Assembly (NCBI GenBank): GCA_030039815.1
Contig: JASHUW010000475.1
Location: 1-5,120, forward strand
Reading direction: 5' to 3'
Source: Alphaproteobacteria bacterium
GTDB lineage: Bacteria > Pseudomonadota > Alphaproteobacteria > ATCC43930 > CGMCC-115725
DNA length: 5,120 nt
Below the pieces are notes generated by a model that saw only the letters and a list, made by a program, of their open reading frames with translations, did no database searches and was not told the origin of the DNA. How positions within the stretch are numbered: the first letter of the stretch is position 1; each line of letters opens with the position of its first letter. A program made the position numbers and the translations under genes. This document shows positions 1-5,120 of the stretch, piece after piece.

Positions 1-223
1 CTCGCTGGTCAACGCGACCGGCGCGGGCACCGTGGCGGCGTCGACAGCCGGTCAGGCGGCATCGATCAACAAGGAGTTGATGAACATGCACGCCAACTTG
101 ATCTGGAACCCGGTGTCGTTTGTCGATGTCGGCCTCGAATACACCTGGGGCCAGCGCACTACACTGGGCAACCAGACCGCGACCGAGAACGTGCTGATCA
201 GCAAGTTCGCGTTCCGCTTCTAG
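1..223 (+). CDS. Outer-membrane porin, C-terminal fragment (DcaP-like)
   Basis: Open reading frame entering from the left edge (frame from base 2) and ending at TAG 221-223; 73 residues are visible and the true start lies outside. What is seen: alternating polar/hydrophobic stretches typical of transmembrane beta-strands (NLIWNPVSFVDVGLEYTWG, then VLISKFAFRF), separated by a short polar turn rich in Thr, Asn and Gln, and a terminal Phe. A C-terminal aromatic residue on the last strand is the known BAM-recognition signal of outer-membrane barrel proteins. The pattern 'NLIW-P-V--VD-GLEY--G-R' followed by one last strand is what I recall of DcaP-type trimeric porins, which pass small, often anionic, solutes across the outer membrane. 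Family assignment rests on this tail alone. It faces the amidohydrolase gene convergently and is followed by a strong terminator, so it ends its own transcription unit. Confidence 0.75.
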   Translation, partial: SLVNATGAGTVAASTAGQAASINKELMNMHANLIWNPVSFVDVGLEYTWGQRTTLGNQTATENVLISKFAFRF

Positions 224-251
224 CCTCTTCCGCTCACCCGAGCGGCACGAG

Positions 252-281
252 AAACCCGCCGGCTCACGCCGGCGGGTTTTT
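252..281 (+). terminator. Rho-independent terminator after the porin gene
   Basis: A perfect 12-bp stem (AAACCCGCCGGC at 252-263 pairing with GCCGGCGGGTTT at 268-279) closes a TCAC tetraloop, and the run TTTTT spans 277-281. It lies 28 bases after the porin stop. The A-rich foot also gives a short T-run on the minus strand (TTTCT), so it may work in both directions and also stop the convergent amidohydrolase transcript, whose stop codon is at 302; the plus direction is clearly the stronger. Confidence 0.85.
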
Positions 282-301
282 CTGTGTCTGCTTCGCTCGC
301 T

Positions 302-1138
302 CTATGTCGGCGACCAGTTGTAGATGCGCGCCAGCGACCCGCCCATCAGCTGGGCGCGATCGCTGTCGCTGAGACGATCGGTAACGCGAAACGCGTCCAC
401 GCCTTGCTTGTAGGTCAGCAGCGCGGTCGCACGCGTCCAGTCCGTGCCCCACATGCAGCGGGCAAAGCCAAACGCGTCGAAGATGCGGCCAAGCGGGTCC
501 CAGATGTCGCGATAGGGGAATGGCTCGCGCGACAGCGTGCAAGCGCCGCTGATCTTGATCGCGACATTGTCGTGTTGCGCGAGCGCCAGCACCTTCGGCA
601 GATCGGCCCAGCCATCAGGCGGCGCCGGCGGCTCGAATGGCTGTTGCAGCCCCAAATGATCGATGACGATCCGGGTATTCGGGTTGCGCGCGGCGAGCAG
701 GCCGACCTGCTCGAGTCGCCCCCAGCACAGCAGGTTCACCGCCAGCGAGTGCTTGGCGGCGGCGGTGAGCACGCGGTTGATGCCGGGATCGGCCGGATCG
801 GTCGAGACATTGTCCCGCATCATGATGCGGACGCCGACCGTGCCGTTCTTGCCGGCCCAATCGGCGATGGTGTCGGCGACCGCCGGGTCGTTGGGGTCGA
901 CCGGCTTCACCAAGCGGAATTTCGTGGGGTGCTTTCCATGGACGTCGAGCGCATAGCTTGCGTCGTAACCGTACATCGAGAACGGCGACACCAGCACCGC
1001 GCCGTCGACGCCGACCGCGTCCATCGCTGCCACCATCTGGTCGCCGGTGACCTCGGCCGGTCCGTGCAGCGTGCCGATCCAGGGCCGGCCGGGATGGTTG
1101 CGCTCATAGGCGTGCACCTGGACGTCGATCGTCGGCAT
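302..1138 (-). CDS. Amidohydrolase family TIM-barrel hydrolase (COG3618 / Amidohydro_2)
   Basis: 278-residue protein, normal length for the family of metal-dependent hydrolases that includes lactonases and ring-cleavage product hydrolases; probably cytoplasmic (no signal peptide). Seen motifs: N-terminal strand IDVQVHAYERN (residues 4-14), where HxH of the family is QxH (Gln7, His9); VIDHLG (158-163) with His161, a usual ligand/catalytic His; IKISGA (194-199); and CMWGTDWTR (228-236) with Asp233, the usual catalytic/metal Asp. Start chosen at ATG 1136-1138 because GGGAG (1148-1152) sits 9 bases upstream and the first beta-strand begins at once. An in-frame ATG at 1154-1156 would add MRETKP and is the main alternative; the frame is open to 1402, but that would overlap the divergent gene. 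Transcribed away from the flavoprotein at 1239, sharing a 100-bp region with it. Substrate unknown; hydrolysis of a lactone or C-C bond is the family expectation, not something visible here. Confidence 0.88.
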   Translation of the reverse strand: MPTIDVQVHAYERNHPGRPWIGTLHGPAEVTGDQMVAAMDAVGVDGAVLVSPFSMYGYDASYALDVHGKHPTKFRLVKPVDPNDPAVADTIADWAGKNGTVGVRIMMRDNVSTDPADPGINRVLTAAAKHSLAVNLLCWGRLEQVGLLAARNPNTRIVIDHLGLQQPFEPPAPPDGWADLPKVLALAQHDNVAIKISGACTLSREPFPYRDIWDPLGRIFDAFGFARCMWGTDWTRATALLTYKQGVDAFRVTDRLSDSDRAQLMGGSLARIYNWSPT

Positions 1139-1174
1139 GGGCTTCGTCTCCCGCATCGCGGCCTTGCTCAAAGG

Positions 1175-1204
1175 AGTCTGGCGCGGCGCGTGCAAATAAG
1201 TCAA
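1175..1204 (-). promoter_or_regulatory. Candidate sigma70 promoter for the amidohydrolase gene
   Basis: On the minus strand, TTGACT (1199-1204, 5 of 6 to the -35 consensus) is followed after 18 bases by CAGACT (1175-1180), a weak -10 keeping the conserved second A and last T. This would start transcription near 1168, about 30 bases ahead of the ATG at 1138. The -35 is good and the -10 poor, so the call is tentative. I saw no convincing plus-strand promoter for the gene at 1239 in the same 1139-1238 interval. Confidence 0.35.
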
Positions 1205-1238
1205 ACCGGGAGGGAAGACCGCCGCCGATAGGTGACCG

Positions 1239-2723
1239 ATGCCCCACGAGCCTTTAGCGCCGCAACAATGGGATGTGGAAGGCGATGTCGTTGTCGTCGG
1301 TTTTGGCGCGGCGGGGGTCGCCGCCTCGGTCACCGCGCATGATCTCGGCGCCGAGGTCGTGATCCTCGAAAAAGCGCCCGAGGGCGAGCACGGCGGCAAC
1401 ACCCGCGTCGCCGGGCAAGGCTACCTCAACACGAGCGGAGCCGAAGGTGCCGCTTCCTATTTGACCGCATTGTGCGGGCCGTTCACCGTGCCGCAGGCGA
1501 TGATCCGCGTATGGGCCGAGGAGATGTGTCGCAACAATGAGTGGCTGGCGAGCCTCGGCGGCGACCCGCAGGAGCATCAGCACCCGCCGGTCGGCATCGA
1601 ATTCCCGGACCTGCCGGGCGCGGGCAGTGTGCACAAATTCCATGACGGCCCGACCTACGGTTACTCCTACACTTGGCAGCGCTTTGAGAGCCTGGTGAAA
1701 GAGCGGCCGATCCCGGTCCTCTACGAGACCCCGGCGCGCGTGCTGATCGAGGACAACGTTACCGGCGAGATTATCGGCGTGCGGGCCAAGCGGCGCGACG
1801 AGTGGGTGTCGGTGAAGGCGCGGTGCAGCGTGGTGCTGACCTGCGGCGGTTTCGAGAACAACCAGGAGATGATCCGCAACTACCTGCCGGGCATCCCCTA
1901 TTGCTACACCTCCGGCAGCCCCTACAACGAGGGCGACGGCATCACCATGGCAATGTCGGTCGGCGCCGATCTCTGGCACATGAACAATTACGCCGGCCCC
2001 TCGATGGCGCTCAAAGTCCCCGAGGTGCGCACCAGCTTCTCGATGCAGGCGCTGCACTACAGCAAGGAGCAGCCGGGCGGGATGATCGTCGTCGGCCCCG
2101 ACGCGCGCCGCTTCTGCGACGAGAAGTACAAGACCCGGCACGGCAAGATCCCCATCAACGGCCGCTGGATGCCGCTGCCAGTGCCGTGTCCGATGCACAT
2201 GATTTTCGACCACACCATGTTCGCGGCCGGCCCTCTCTATGACGGCCATCCAAGCCATGGCTGGACTCAGATCATCGAGCGCTATCCGTGGAGCGAAGAC
2301 AATTCGGCGGAGCTCGCGAAGGGTTGGGTGAAGCGCGCCGAGAGCATCGCGGCGCTTGCCGACCTCATTGGCTTACCCGCGGCGGTGCTGGCGGAAACGG
2401 TGGCGCGCTGGAACCGCGATTGCGCTGCGGGCGCCGACAGCCAGTTCGGCCGCAAGCTGATGCTGGCGCCGATCGCGCAAGGGCCGTTCTATACGGTCGA
2501 GCTCTCGCCTTCGATGCTGAATACGCAAGGTGGCCCGCGCCGCAATGAAAAGGGGCAGATCGTGCGGCCGGACGGCTCGCCGATCCCGCGCCTCTACAGC
2601 GCCGGCGAGCTCGGCTCGATCTATAGTTACCTCTACCAGGGTACCGGCAATATCGGCGAATGCCTGGCGTTCGGCCGGATTTCCGGCCGCAACGCCGCGG
2701 CCGAGGTGCCGCGCAATGCGTAA
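1239..2723 (+). CDS. FAD-dependent oxidoreductase (FAD_binding_2; 3-ketosteroid-1-dehydrogenase / fumarate-reductase-like)
   Basis: 494-residue flavoprotein. Seen: Rossmann dinucleotide fold VVVVGFGAAG with GxGxxG at residues 21-26, ending in the acidic Glu44 that binds the adenosine ribose; HGGNT (51-55), a flavin-contact loop of this superfamily; TCGGFENN (201-208) and GSPYNEGDGI (226-235), the usual second flavin segment; and C-terminal LYSAGELGSIYSYLYQGTGNIGECLAFGRISG (452-483), which closes over the isoalloxazine. The YxGxG (466-470) resembles the Tyr/Gly keto-binding pair of 3-ketosteroid-1-dehydrogenases. No signal peptide, Tat motif or CxxCH haem site, so a cytoplasmic dehydrogenase rather than a flavocytochrome c. 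The start is firm: an in-frame TGA at 1233-1235 excludes any upstream start, and AGGTGA (1230-1235) precedes ATG 1239. Divergent from the amidohydrolase and convergent with the ligase. It probably oxidises a C-C bond next to a carbonyl or carboxylate; the substrate is not determined. Confidence 0.9.
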   Translation: MPHEPLAPQQWDVEGDVVVVGFGAAGVAASVTAHDLGAEVVILEKAPEGEHGGNTRVAGQGYLNTSGAEGAASYLTALCGPFTVPQAMIRVWAEEMCRNNEWLASLGGDPQEHQHPPVGIEFPDLPGAGSVHKFHDGPTYGYSYTWQRFESLVKERPIPVLYETPARVLIEDNVTGEIIGVRAKRRDEWVSVKARCSVVLTCGGFENNQEMIRNYLPGIPYCYTSGSPYNEGDGITMAMSVGADLWHMNNYAGPSMALKVPEVRTSFSMQALHYSKEQPGGMIVVGPDARRFCDEKYKTRHGKIPINGRWMPLPVPCPMHMIFDHTMFAAGPLYDGHPSHGWTQIIERYPWSEDNSAELAKGWVKRAESIAALADLIGLPAAVLAETVARWNRDCAAGADSQFGRKLMLAPIAQGPFYTVELSPSMLNTQGGPRRNEKGQIVRPDGSPIPRLYSAGELGSIYSYLYQGTGNIGECLAFGRISGRNAAAEVPRNA

Positions 2724-2889
2724 TTAAAATTTTTGCGATTATGCTATTGACGATGTCGCATGTTCTGCCCATCTCCCAGGCTCGCTAATTGAAGTCCGAA
2801 ACCGTCGCGCTCGCGACGGGGGTGGGTGAGGGGTGCTGTCAGGGTTGCTTTACCGATTCGCCACGGCGGCGCGCCGGCTCACGCCTGCT
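2724..2889. other. Convergent intergenic region, no gene
   Basis: 166 bases between the converging stops of the flavoprotein and the ligase. It opens with an AT-rich patch (2722-2750, including AAAATTTTT at 2727-2735), then returns to GC-rich sequence. Short open frames inside lack a ribosome site and recognisable protein content. I see no strong plus-strand intrinsic terminator for the flavoprotein; the one clear hairpin (2802-2819) is annotated separately. Confidence 0.6.
2802..2819 (-). terminator. Possible weak terminator of the acyl-CoA synthetase gene
   Basis: CCGTCGC (2802-2808) pairs perfectly with GCGACGG (2813-2819) around a four-base loop. Read on the minus strand the stem is followed by TTTCGGACTT, a poor T-run; on the plus strand it is followed by G-rich sequence. 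It lies about 70 bases past the ligase stop. Function is plausible but unproven. Confidence 0.35.
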
Positions 2890-4512
2890 CTAGGGCGCCT
2901 CTTTCGCCCGTTCGCGCAACACGAATTTCTGGATCTTGCCGGTCGATGTCTTCGGCAGCGGGCCGAACACCACCGTGCGCGGCGCCTTGTAATGCGCCAT
3001 GTGGCTGCGGCAGAAGGCGATGATGTCGGCGGCGTCGGCCGTGGCGCCTTCGCGCAGCGTCACGAAGGCGCAGGGGGTCTCGCCCCAGCGCTTGTCGGGC
3101 TTGGCGACGACTGCGGCTTCGAGCACTGCCGGATGGCGGTAGAGCGCATCCTCGACCTCGATCGTCGAGATGTTCTCGCCGCCCGAGATGATGATGTCCT
3201 TCGAGCGGTCCTTGATCTCGATGTAGCCGTCCGGGTGCTGCACGGCGAGATCGCCCGAATGGAACCAGCCGCCGGCAAAGGCCTCTTCGGTGGCGTTGCG
3301 GTTTTTCAGGTAGCCCTTCATGACGATGTTGCCGCGCATGAAGATTTCGCCCATCGTCGCGCCGTCCCACGGCACCGGCTTGAGCGTGTCGGGGTTGCCG
3401 ACCATCAGGCCGTCGAGCACGGGATAGTTGATCCCCTGGCGCGCCTTCAGCCGCGCCCGTTCCTCGCCGTCGAGCGCGTCCCATTCGTCATGCCAGGCGC
3501 AGACTACGGCCGGGCCGTAAACCTCGGTGAGGCCATAGACATGGGTGATCTTGAAGCCGCGCCGCTCCATGCCCTCGATGACCGCGGCGGGCGGCGCGGC
3601 GCCGGCGGTCATCATCGCGACCGCGCGCGGCAGCACGCGACCCTCGGCGGCACGGTCGTTCAACAGCATGTTCATCACCACCGGCGCGCCGCACATATGC
3701 GTGACGCCGTGATTGTCGATCGCGTCGTAGATCACGCCGGCCTCGATGCGCCGCAGGCAGACATGCGTGCCGGCGAGCGCCGTGATCGTCCACGGAAAGC
3801 ACCAGCCGTTGCAGTGGAACATCGGCAAGGTCCAGAGATAGACCGGGTGCTGGCCCATGCCCCAGACCAGGATGTTGCCGAGCGCGTTCAGGTACGCGCC
3901 GCGATGGTGGTAGACGACGCCCTTTGGGTTGCCGGTGGTGCCGGAAGTGTAGTTGAGCGCGATGGCGTCCCATTCGTCGGGCGGCGTCAGCTCGGCGAAA
4001 TCGGGGTCGCCGCCGGCAAGGAATTCCTCGTAATCCATCGCGCCGAGCCGCTCGCCGGGTGCGGCCGGATCGGCGATGTCCATCACCAGCGGCTTGTTGT
4101 CGAGCAAGGCGAGCGCCTTTTTGATCACCGGCGCGAATTCGCCGTCGGTCAAGAGCGCCTTGGCCTCGCCGTGCCTGAGGATGAAGGCGATGGTCTCGGC
4201 GTCGAGCCGGATGTTGAGCGCGTTGAGCACCGCTCCCGCCATCGGCACGCCATAGGTCGCCTCGAACGCTTCGGGGATATTGGGCGCCATGACCGCGACC
4301 GTGTCACCGCGCTTGATCCCGGCCTTGGCGAGCGCCGAAGCCAGCCGGCGGCAGCGTTGCAACGTCTCGCGCCAGGTATAGCGCCGATCGCCGTGAATGA
4401 CGGAAACCCGCTGCGGGTAGACCGCGGCCGAGCGCAGCAGAAACCCGATCGGCGACAGCGGCACGAAATTCGCCGCGTTCTTCGCGAGGCCGATATCGTA
4501 TGGGCCGGCCAT
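2890..4512 (-). CDS. AMP-forming acyl-CoA synthetase (fatty-acid / DmdB-like carboxylate-CoA ligase)
   Basis: 540-residue member of the ANL adenylating superfamily; makes acyl-CoA from a carboxylate, ATP and CoA through an acyl-AMP intermediate, in the cytoplasm. Seen in order: phosphate-binding loop YTSGTTGNPKG (188-198); PMFHCNGW (230-237); core motif YGLTE (326-330); WFHSGDL (416-422) with Asp421 for the ATP ribose; hinge region KDRSKD (434-439); SGGENIS (443-449); and C-terminal PKTSTGKIQK (520-529) with Lys526 as the adenylation lysine. All key residues are present, so it should be active. The opening 'NFVPLSPIGFLLRSAAVYPQR' fits the medium-chain / 3-methylmercaptopropionyl-CoA ligase (DmdB) branch; the exact acid cannot be read. 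Start chosen at ATG 4510-4512 because GGAG (4520-4523) lies 7 bases upstream; the frame is open to 4587, but that extension is low-complexity and covers the promoter. Divergent from the PrpE-type gene. Confidence 0.92.
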   Translation of the reverse strand: MAGPYDIGLAKNAANFVPLSPIGFLLRSAAVYPQRVSVIHGDRRYTWRETLQRCRRLASALAKAGIKRGDTVAVMAPNIPEAFEATYGVPMAGAVLNALNIRLDAETIAFILRHGEAKALLTDGEFAPVIKKALALLDNKPLVMDIADPAAPGERLGAMDYEEFLAGGDPDFAELTPPDEWDAIALNYTSGTTGNPKGVVYHHRGAYLNALGNILVWGMGQHPVYLWTLPMFHCNGWCFPWTITALAGTHVCLRRIEAGVIYDAIDNHGVTHMCGAPVVMNMLLNDRAAEGRVLPRAVAMMTAGAAPPAAVIEGMERRGFKITHVYGLTEVYGPAVVCAWHDEWDALDGEERARLKARQGINYPVLDGLMVGNPDTLKPVPWDGATMGEIFMRGNIVMKGYLKNRNATEEAFAGGWFHSGDLAVQHPDGYIEIKDRSKDIIISGGENISTIEVEDALYRHPAVLEAAVVAKPDKRWGETPCAFVTLREGATADAADIIAFCRSHMAHYKAPRTVVFGPLPKTSTGKIQKFVLRERAKEAP

Positions 4513-4538
4513 ACCTGCTCTCCAAGGTTCGACGCCGC

Positions 4539-4567
4539 ATTTTCCTCCGCGCCGCGAAGGGTGTCGA
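4539..4567 (-). promoter_or_regulatory. Candidate sigma70 promoter for the acyl-CoA synthetase gene
   Basis: On the minus strand TCGACA (4562-4567, 5 of 6 to TTGACA) and GAAAAT (4539-4544, 4 of 6 to TATAAT) are separated by exactly 17 bases. The predicted start, near 4532, leaves a leader of about 20 bases holding the GGAG ribosome site. Its -10 hexamer is identical to that of the opposing promoter. Confidence 0.4.
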
Positions 4568-4572
4568 GCCGC

Positions 4573-4601
4573 TTGGCAAGCCCGCATCCAAGGCGGAAAA
4601 T
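4573..4601 (+). promoter_or_regulatory. Candidate sigma70 promoter for the PrpE-type gene
   Basis: TTGGCA (4573-4578, 5 of 6 to the -35 consensus) and GAAAAT (4596-4601, 4 of 6 to the -10 consensus) are 17 bases apart. The predicted start near 4608 gives a short leader of about 19 bases that just contains the strong ribosome site at 4614. The fit of spacing, hexamers and leader makes it the best promoter candidate in the window. Confidence 0.45.
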
Positions 4602-4613
4602 TCTCCGAAGCTC

Positions 4614-4620
4614 AGGGAGG
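4614..4620 (+). promoter_or_regulatory. Strong ribosome binding site of the PrpE-type gene
   Basis: AGGGAGG ends six bases before ATG 4627. It fixes the start of the truncated ligase gene and is the strongest Shine-Dalgarno sequence in the window. Confidence 0.8.
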
Positions 4621-4626
4621 CGCGCC

Positions 4627-5120
4627 ATGCCAAAGATCGCAGAGGTCTACCGTCGCTCGCTCGACCGTCGCGAGGAATTCTGGGCCGAGGCGGCAGAAGC
4701 AATCGATTGGGAGCGGCGCTGGGATCGTGTGCTCGACGATGCGAACCCGCCGTTTTATCGCTGGTTTGCGGGCGCCCGGCTCAACATGTGCTGGAACGCG
4801 CTCGACCGGCATGTCGCCGCCGGTCGCGGCGAGCGGGTGGCGCTGATCTATGACAGCCCGGTCACCGATACGGCCGCGTCGTTCACCTATCGCGAGTTGC
4901 GCGATCGGGTGGCGCGCTTCGCCGGCGTGCTGCGCGGCCTCGGCGTCACCCAGGGCGACCGCGTCCTGATCTACATGCCGATGGTACCCGAAGCGGCGAT
5001 CGCGATGCTCGCCTGCGCGCGCATCGGCGCGATCCACTCGGTGGTGTTCGGCGGGTTCGCGGCGCACGAGTTGGCGACCCGCATCGACGACGCGAAGCCG
5101 AAGGTCATCGTCTCGGCGTC
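4627..5120 (+). CDS. prpE: Propionyl-CoA synthetase (PrpE-type), N-terminal part
   Basis: Runs off the right edge after 164 complete codons with no stop, so about a quarter of a typical 630-650-residue protein is present. It belongs to the acetyl/propionyl-CoA synthetase branch of the ANL superfamily and should form propionyl-CoA (or acetyl-CoA) from the acid, ATP and CoA in the cytoplasm. Seen: an N-terminal cap (about residues 5-60) with YRRSLDRREEFWAEAA, IDWERRW and NPPFYRWFAGARLNMCWNALDRH, a layout I recall from PrpE rather than Acs; then the start of the AMP-binding domain with FTYRELRDRV (about 86-95), GDRVLIYMPMVPEA (112-125), ACARIGAIHSVVFGGF (130-145) and RIDDAKPKVIVSA. The ATP loop, catalytic lysine and any sites telling acetate from propionate lie outside. 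The start is firm: AGGGAGG sits six bases upstream. Acs or another short-chain ligase is the alternative. Divergent from the 540-residue acyl-CoA synthetase. Confidence 0.85.
   Translation, partial: MPKIAEVYRRSLDRREEFWAEAAEAIDWERRWDRVLDDANPPFYRWFAGARLNMCWNALDRHVAAGRGERVALIYDSPVTDTAASFTYRELRDRVARFAGVLRGLGVTQGDRVLIYMPMVPEAAIAMLACARIGAIHSVVFGGFAAHELATRIDDAKPKVIVSA

Larger units (their letters stand above)
4539..4601. repeat. Imperfect inverted repeat between the divergent ligase genes
   Basis: Left arm ATTTTCCTCC (4539-4548) and right arm GGCGGAAAAT (4592-4601) are inverted copies with one mismatch in ten, separated by 43 bases and centred near 4570. Each arm carries the -10 hexamer of one of the two proposed divergent promoters, so promoter symmetry explains the AT-rich half; the shared GGNGG edge could be chance or part of a regulator site. 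Confidence 0.4.

Noticed and set aside
1208..1214. GGGAGGG as a ribosome site for the flavoprotein
   Set aside because: It lies 24 bases before the ATG, too far, and an in-frame TGA at 1233-1235 prevents an earlier start; AGGTGA at 1230-1235 fits better.
284..1231. Long plus-strand open frame (315 codons) opposite the amidohydrolase
   Set aside because: It is antisense to a protein with clear family motifs, has Arg/His/Val-rich composition with no recognisable domain, and is explained by the stop-poor nature of GC-rich DNA.
1139..1402. N-terminal extension of the amidohydrolase up to a start at 1402
   Set aside because: It would overlap the 5' end of the divergent flavoprotein by 164 bases; the added residues are low-complexity Pro/Ser/Thr sequence and a good ribosome site precedes 1138.
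1254..2258. Long minus-strand open frame (334 codons) inside the flavoprotein gene
   Set aside because: It is antisense to a fully motif-supported FAD enzyme; its translation is His/Arg/Ala-rich without domains.
257..2885. 14-base direct repeat CGCCGGCTCACGCC at 257-270 and 2872-2885
   Set aside because: The first copy is part of the terminator hairpin and the second lacks the pairing arm; the flanks differ, so this is likely chance in GC-rich sequence.
4513..4587. 25-residue N-terminal extension of the acyl-CoA synthetase
   Set aside because: It runs through the proposed promoter and ribosome site; the extra residues are Arg/Gly-rich and unlike the family N-terminus, which starts well at 4512.
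1..5120. Search for CRISPR arrays, tRNA/rRNA genes, transposases, toxin-antitoxin or phage genes
   Set aside because: No regularly spaced repeats, no tRNA-like cloverleaf, no terminal inverted repeats and no such protein motifs were seen; nearly all of the window is covered by metabolic and porin genes.

Overview
This is a GC-rich window (roughly 65% G+C by eye) with dense coding, good Shine-Dalgarno sites and strong G/C preference at third codon positions. The protein types (a C-terminal piece of an outer-membrane porin, a COG3618-type amidohydrolase, a flavin dehydrogenase and two AMP-forming acyl-CoA synthetases) point to a Gram-negative proteobacterium. An alphaproteobacterium of the Hyphomicrobiales (Bradyrhizobium or Xanthobacteraceae-like) is my best guess from the look of the proteins; no rRNA or other taxonomic marker is present.

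Layout. 1-223 (+): last 73 codons of a beta-barrel porin, followed by a strong hairpin terminator at 252-281. 302-1138 (-): complete TIM-barrel amidohydrolase. 1139-1238: divergent intergenic region. 1239-2723 (+): complete FAD-dependent dehydrogenase whose C-terminal flavin motif resembles 3-ketosteroid-1-dehydrogenase. 2724-2889: convergent intergenic region with an AT-rich patch and a weak hairpin. 2890-4512 (-): complete acyl-CoA synthetase related to the medium-chain / DmdB-like group. 4513-4626: compact divergent promoter region in which two sigma70-like promoters sit almost symmetrically back to back. 4627-5120 (+): N-terminal 164 residues of a propionyl-CoA synthetase (PrpE) type ligase, cut by the window edge.

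How the genes may work together. The content suggests catabolism of small organic acids or cyclic ketones: uptake through the porin, alpha,beta-dehydrogenation by the flavoprotein, hydrolysis (a lactone or C-C bond) by the amidohydrolase, and CoA activation of the resulting acids by the two ligases. This linkage is inference from gene neighbourhood only; no substrate can be read from the sequence. No RNA gene, CRISPR array, insertion sequence or phage gene was seen. Nothing here is clearly a new system. The most notable points are the mirror-image divergent promoters, the KstD-like Tyr/Gly pair in the flavoprotein, and the Gln replacing the first metal-ligand His of the amidohydrolase.
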